From: Chalara sp. BL73
Taxonomy: Eukaryota; Ascomycota; Leotiomycetes; Helotiales
Direction of reading: 5' to 3'
DNA: 64,000 bases
Assembly: GCA_918026815.1 (NCBI GenBank)
Contig: CAKJVC010000182.1
Coordinates: forward strand, 744,001-808,000
Shown here: positions 61,209 through 64,000 of the stretch, in pieces
Position numbering within the stretch: position 1 is the stretch's first letter
How the letters are laid out: every line of letters begins with the position of its first letter
Position numbers and translations under genes: made by a program
Notes under the pieces: generated by a model
The model's database searches: none
Told to the model about the DNA's origin: nothing
What the model saw: only the letters and a program-made list of their open reading frames with translations

Positions 61209-63208
61209 ATGTCAACCGCAACGTAAGTTACCCTCTTTACCTATTTTTTAAGGATTTGCACTTCTGATACCGCAAATCAGTTTTCCTCCAAAGTACAGAC
61301 AGCCAAAAGGCACTCCGTGGAGTCGCCCCGGCGAAGTCGTCTCCCCTCTGCGCTATCGTACCCGCCACTTCAGTCGAAGCTTTGAGCAAAAGTATGGAGC
61401 GGTACGTTATTGCCCCGATCTTTTCTATACGCTTTGGTTATGGAACTGACTATGGGCACTAGCTCGGAGTTGATTTTGATACCTACGATTACCTATTCTT
61501 CTACGATACAAACGCTTATCGAGGCCCCAACTTCAGGCTCAGCTTTTTCGAGTTTACTGATATATATCCTTCACTTCTCAGATATGCCAAGATCGCCCTG
61601 GATGCACAAATCGGTAAGCTAGGTAGTGTGTTCTTCGGCAGAGAGCATATTGCTAGTCTTTATCTCAAATTCCTTGTGAAATGTTTTGATGCAGACTATG
61701 ACAACAACAATATCCTGAACACGGGGAGAGGCAAATTTTTTGTGAAAAACCAACCCGTCACGATTGCTGAAGTACAGAATGAAATGCGACGTATTTTTGG
61801 CGAGCGGGTTCGCGAGGCTCTTTGGAGAAGTCAAAAGGTGGAGAAAGACTGGGTTAAGGTGCTTGAGGCGAAGAATTTATCATTGCAATTGATGTCAATG
61901 CTGGTAAACTACTTCGTGTCTAAAGAATATTCGGGCAATCTAACATTGTAGTAGAGCCCTAAGGAAGCAACCATAGCTGTTAATACAAGAAGATACACTC
62001 AGGCCGCCTATGATACAATGCTCTTACACGAGTCTTTAATGCAACGTCGGGAGCAATTGCTGACGACAAGTCATTGGCAGTACCAGGTTCTCAAGAATAG
62101 AGCCAAGGATATGCACAAGGATATTCAAGATCTTGAAGAAGAAGATACCGAAGGCCTTGAAGTTGGTTTCTTTAGTCCCTATGATATCCGCCACGGCGTG
62201 CATGATGAAGAGCTACTTGCAGACTCTGACTGGATTGAGTTAGATAGCGAGGCACAGTACCTGCAAGCACCAGACAGTGAAGCAGGAATTACTGATGACG
62301 AAGGCTATGACGAGATGGTGGAGAAAGAACTGGATGCCAAAGAAGCTGCGGAGAAGGCAATCCCTCGCCATTTCAGAGAATATCCGCTCGTTGACAGGGC
62401 CGGAATCCCTCGTGGCAAGTTTCTAGGTGACAAACGCACACTCGTATCTATGAGGCATCGAGCTGCAACTGAAACGGAAGATGAAGAATCTGATGAAGGA
62501 GATATAGGTGCCGGGCTCGACTCCATGCATATTGATTCTCCGGATAGTCTTGATGTTTCACAACAACCTATGGCGGCCCCTACTACTGTACAAGGCGGGG
62601 AAGTGGGCTCTGCCGGCCGTGGATGTAGCAGATTCAAGCCTCGAAGAGAGGCCTTCAATCGCCGCCGTCCTGGTCCAAAAGACAAATCTTTATCTGCTCA
62701 ATATAATACATCATCTCCTGGTGCCGATTCTTCACCTAAAACCTATCCGCCTATCCCCAATACCGAGGAGACAGACAAAAAACACGAGGATATTACCAGT
62801 CATTCCACTGCGTTTGCAGAGAGTGCCTTACATGTCACGGCCAGTCCGACACCACGCGACATCTCTTCACCTTCTCTAGTATCGACCTCCATGATTGCAA
62901 CTACAAATCCTTTCCCGGCTCCTGTCCCAGTTACATCAGCACCTCTCACTTGTTCGGTCACTCATCAGACGCCTCCTGCTTCCTCCGCTGTTGGCTCCTC
63001 CTCCCCTGCTACGCGGCTACCATCAATAACCGACTCTATGAACACAATTTCAAATCGGCTAAGTCGCACTGAGCTTGATGAATCGTCCACTATTGTCAAC
63101 AATCAACTTGTCCATGAATTCGTTCAGTTCTGTTCTCTTGGCAAGCGTGACGCACCCGATGATGTGTGTGATCCGGCACGACCTGACGCAAAGCGACGTA
63201 GATTATAG
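61209..63208 (+). CDS. acidic hypothetical protein, unrecognised family
   Basis: Four exons fit in phase: 61209-61222 (only 14 bases), 61281-61401, 61463-61903 and 61955-63208, giving 609 residues. Residues 1-195 look folded, with aromatic and helical segments (YDYLFFYDTNAYRGPNFRLS, FGREHIASLYLKFLVKCFDA). A coiled-coil-like helix follows (SLMQRREQLLTTSHWQYQVL). From about 270 the chain is acidic and then Ser/Thr/Pro-rich, ending in a basic cluster (DAKRRRL) that could be a nuclear signal. The last intron ends in two TAG triplets in a row, the second being the acceptor that keeps the frame. I recognise no domain and propose no function. The tiny first exon is the least certain part. Confidence 0.6.
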
Positions 63209-64000
63209 GCAAGGAGGACATGGAGAGACTAATAATGTCGTATTAAATTTTTTTACTGACCGCGGTAGAAAAAATAGGGCTCTTTTGCGTTTACGGGCGG
63301 TTGTTGCATGGGTGCCCAGTTCTACCATCGTAGTCCACGATACCTGTTGTTTAGTTTTTGCTTCTATTCTGAGAAAACATGATTTTATGATATGAGTCTC
63401 TCTTCTATACTCTTCTTACATTGATTTCCATGAGAACATTGGTTTGCCTCACGCAGCGGCAAAGGCTTGCGTACATGCCAAGGTAGAGTAAGAAATGAGC
63501 GTGAAGCATCACAGTCTCTTCATCCCCAATCCTTCATCCAGCTGTATGTGCTACTTCTTACGACGTATTCGAAATGGAGTTTTCGTGTATGATAAGGAAT
63601 CGCTCTCGCAAACCCTGGCTATCGTGAACCAATCCCATGCTTGAATGCCGTTCTTCGTCTACCTACAGCACATTCATCTACTCTCCAATAACAACACGTC
63701 CGGGATAATTTTTGATGCCATGATTTGTTGGGAAGCCATGCGAAGTCTTTTTCTCAGTTTCTTTAAGCTGTGCACGTCAGCCGTGTTAACATTAATGTCT
63801 TAAGCCTCAGCAAACCTCCAAATTGGCACCCTAGCTTTATGAATCGCACTCACGGTCAGCCAAGACAACAGGTTCGAAGGGATGTGTAATCAGCCGTATT
63901 TTGTTGGGTGCGTAGCTTAGAAATTTCCAACATCTGCATGCTTTGTGTAACGTCCAAAACTGCGAAGTGATCCAATCCGAGTGAAATTAGCGAACTTGAC
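63209..64000. other. right-edge sequence, no gene seen
   Basis: The 3' region of the preceding gene and unassigned sequence up to the window end. No open frame with family features is present. Confidence 0.4.

Overview
The window is nuclear DNA of a filamentous ascomycete (Pezizomycotina). The genes are split by many 45-90 base GT-AG introns, and the identifiable proteins are typical of that group: UTP8, ELG1, a Lag1-type ceramide synthase, an Hmt1-type ABC transporter, AA7-like FAD oxidase and a CorA-like protein. A Leotiomycetes-like fungus would fit, but the sequence alone does not prove the class. Exon joins below were worked out by hand from splice signals, reading phase and family similarity. 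In all main genes the joined exons give an open frame.

Left part (1-4.1 kb): a decayed gene at the edge, then a five-exon APC-family permease. Centre of interest (4.4-17.7 kb): a compact seven-gene ergot alkaloid (clavine) cluster in the order easD(-), easA(+), easG(+), easF(-), easE(-), dmaW(+), easC(+). Together these genes predict this route: tryptophan + DMAPP -> 4-dimethylallyltryptophan (DmaW) -> N-methylation (EasF) -> chanoclavine-I (EasE + EasC) -> chanoclavine-I aldehyde (EasD) -> tetracyclic clavine (EasA + EasG). EasA has Phe183 where reductase-type enzymes have the catalytic Tyr. This is the state described for agroclavine-forming (isomerase-type) EasA, so agroclavine is the predicted end product. 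No cloA, easH or lpsA/lpsB gene is seen in the window, so lysergic acid amides or peptides are not expected from this locus alone.

Flank of the cluster (18.6-30.2 kb): a large membrane glycoprotein, a three-repeat cysteine-rich GPI-type protein whose signal peptide is out of frame by one base, a membrane-anchored UDP-glycosyltransferase, a broken F-box/ankyrin gene and a CorA-like membrane protein. The glycosyltransferase is a candidate, not a proven, tailoring enzyme.

Right part (31-64 kb): mainly housekeeping genes. These are a STAND-N-terminal-like scaffold protein, UTP8 (with a probable GC-AG intron), ELG1 (with an internal PCNA-binding box), a divergent FAD sugar oxidase/lactonase pair, the ceramide synthase, a gene-poor stretch of about 6 kb, the Hmt1-type transporter, a low-complexity stretch (T29, GATGAG repeats) and an unrecognised 609-residue acidic protein. 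No rRNA, tRNA, CRISPR array or intact transposon was recognised.
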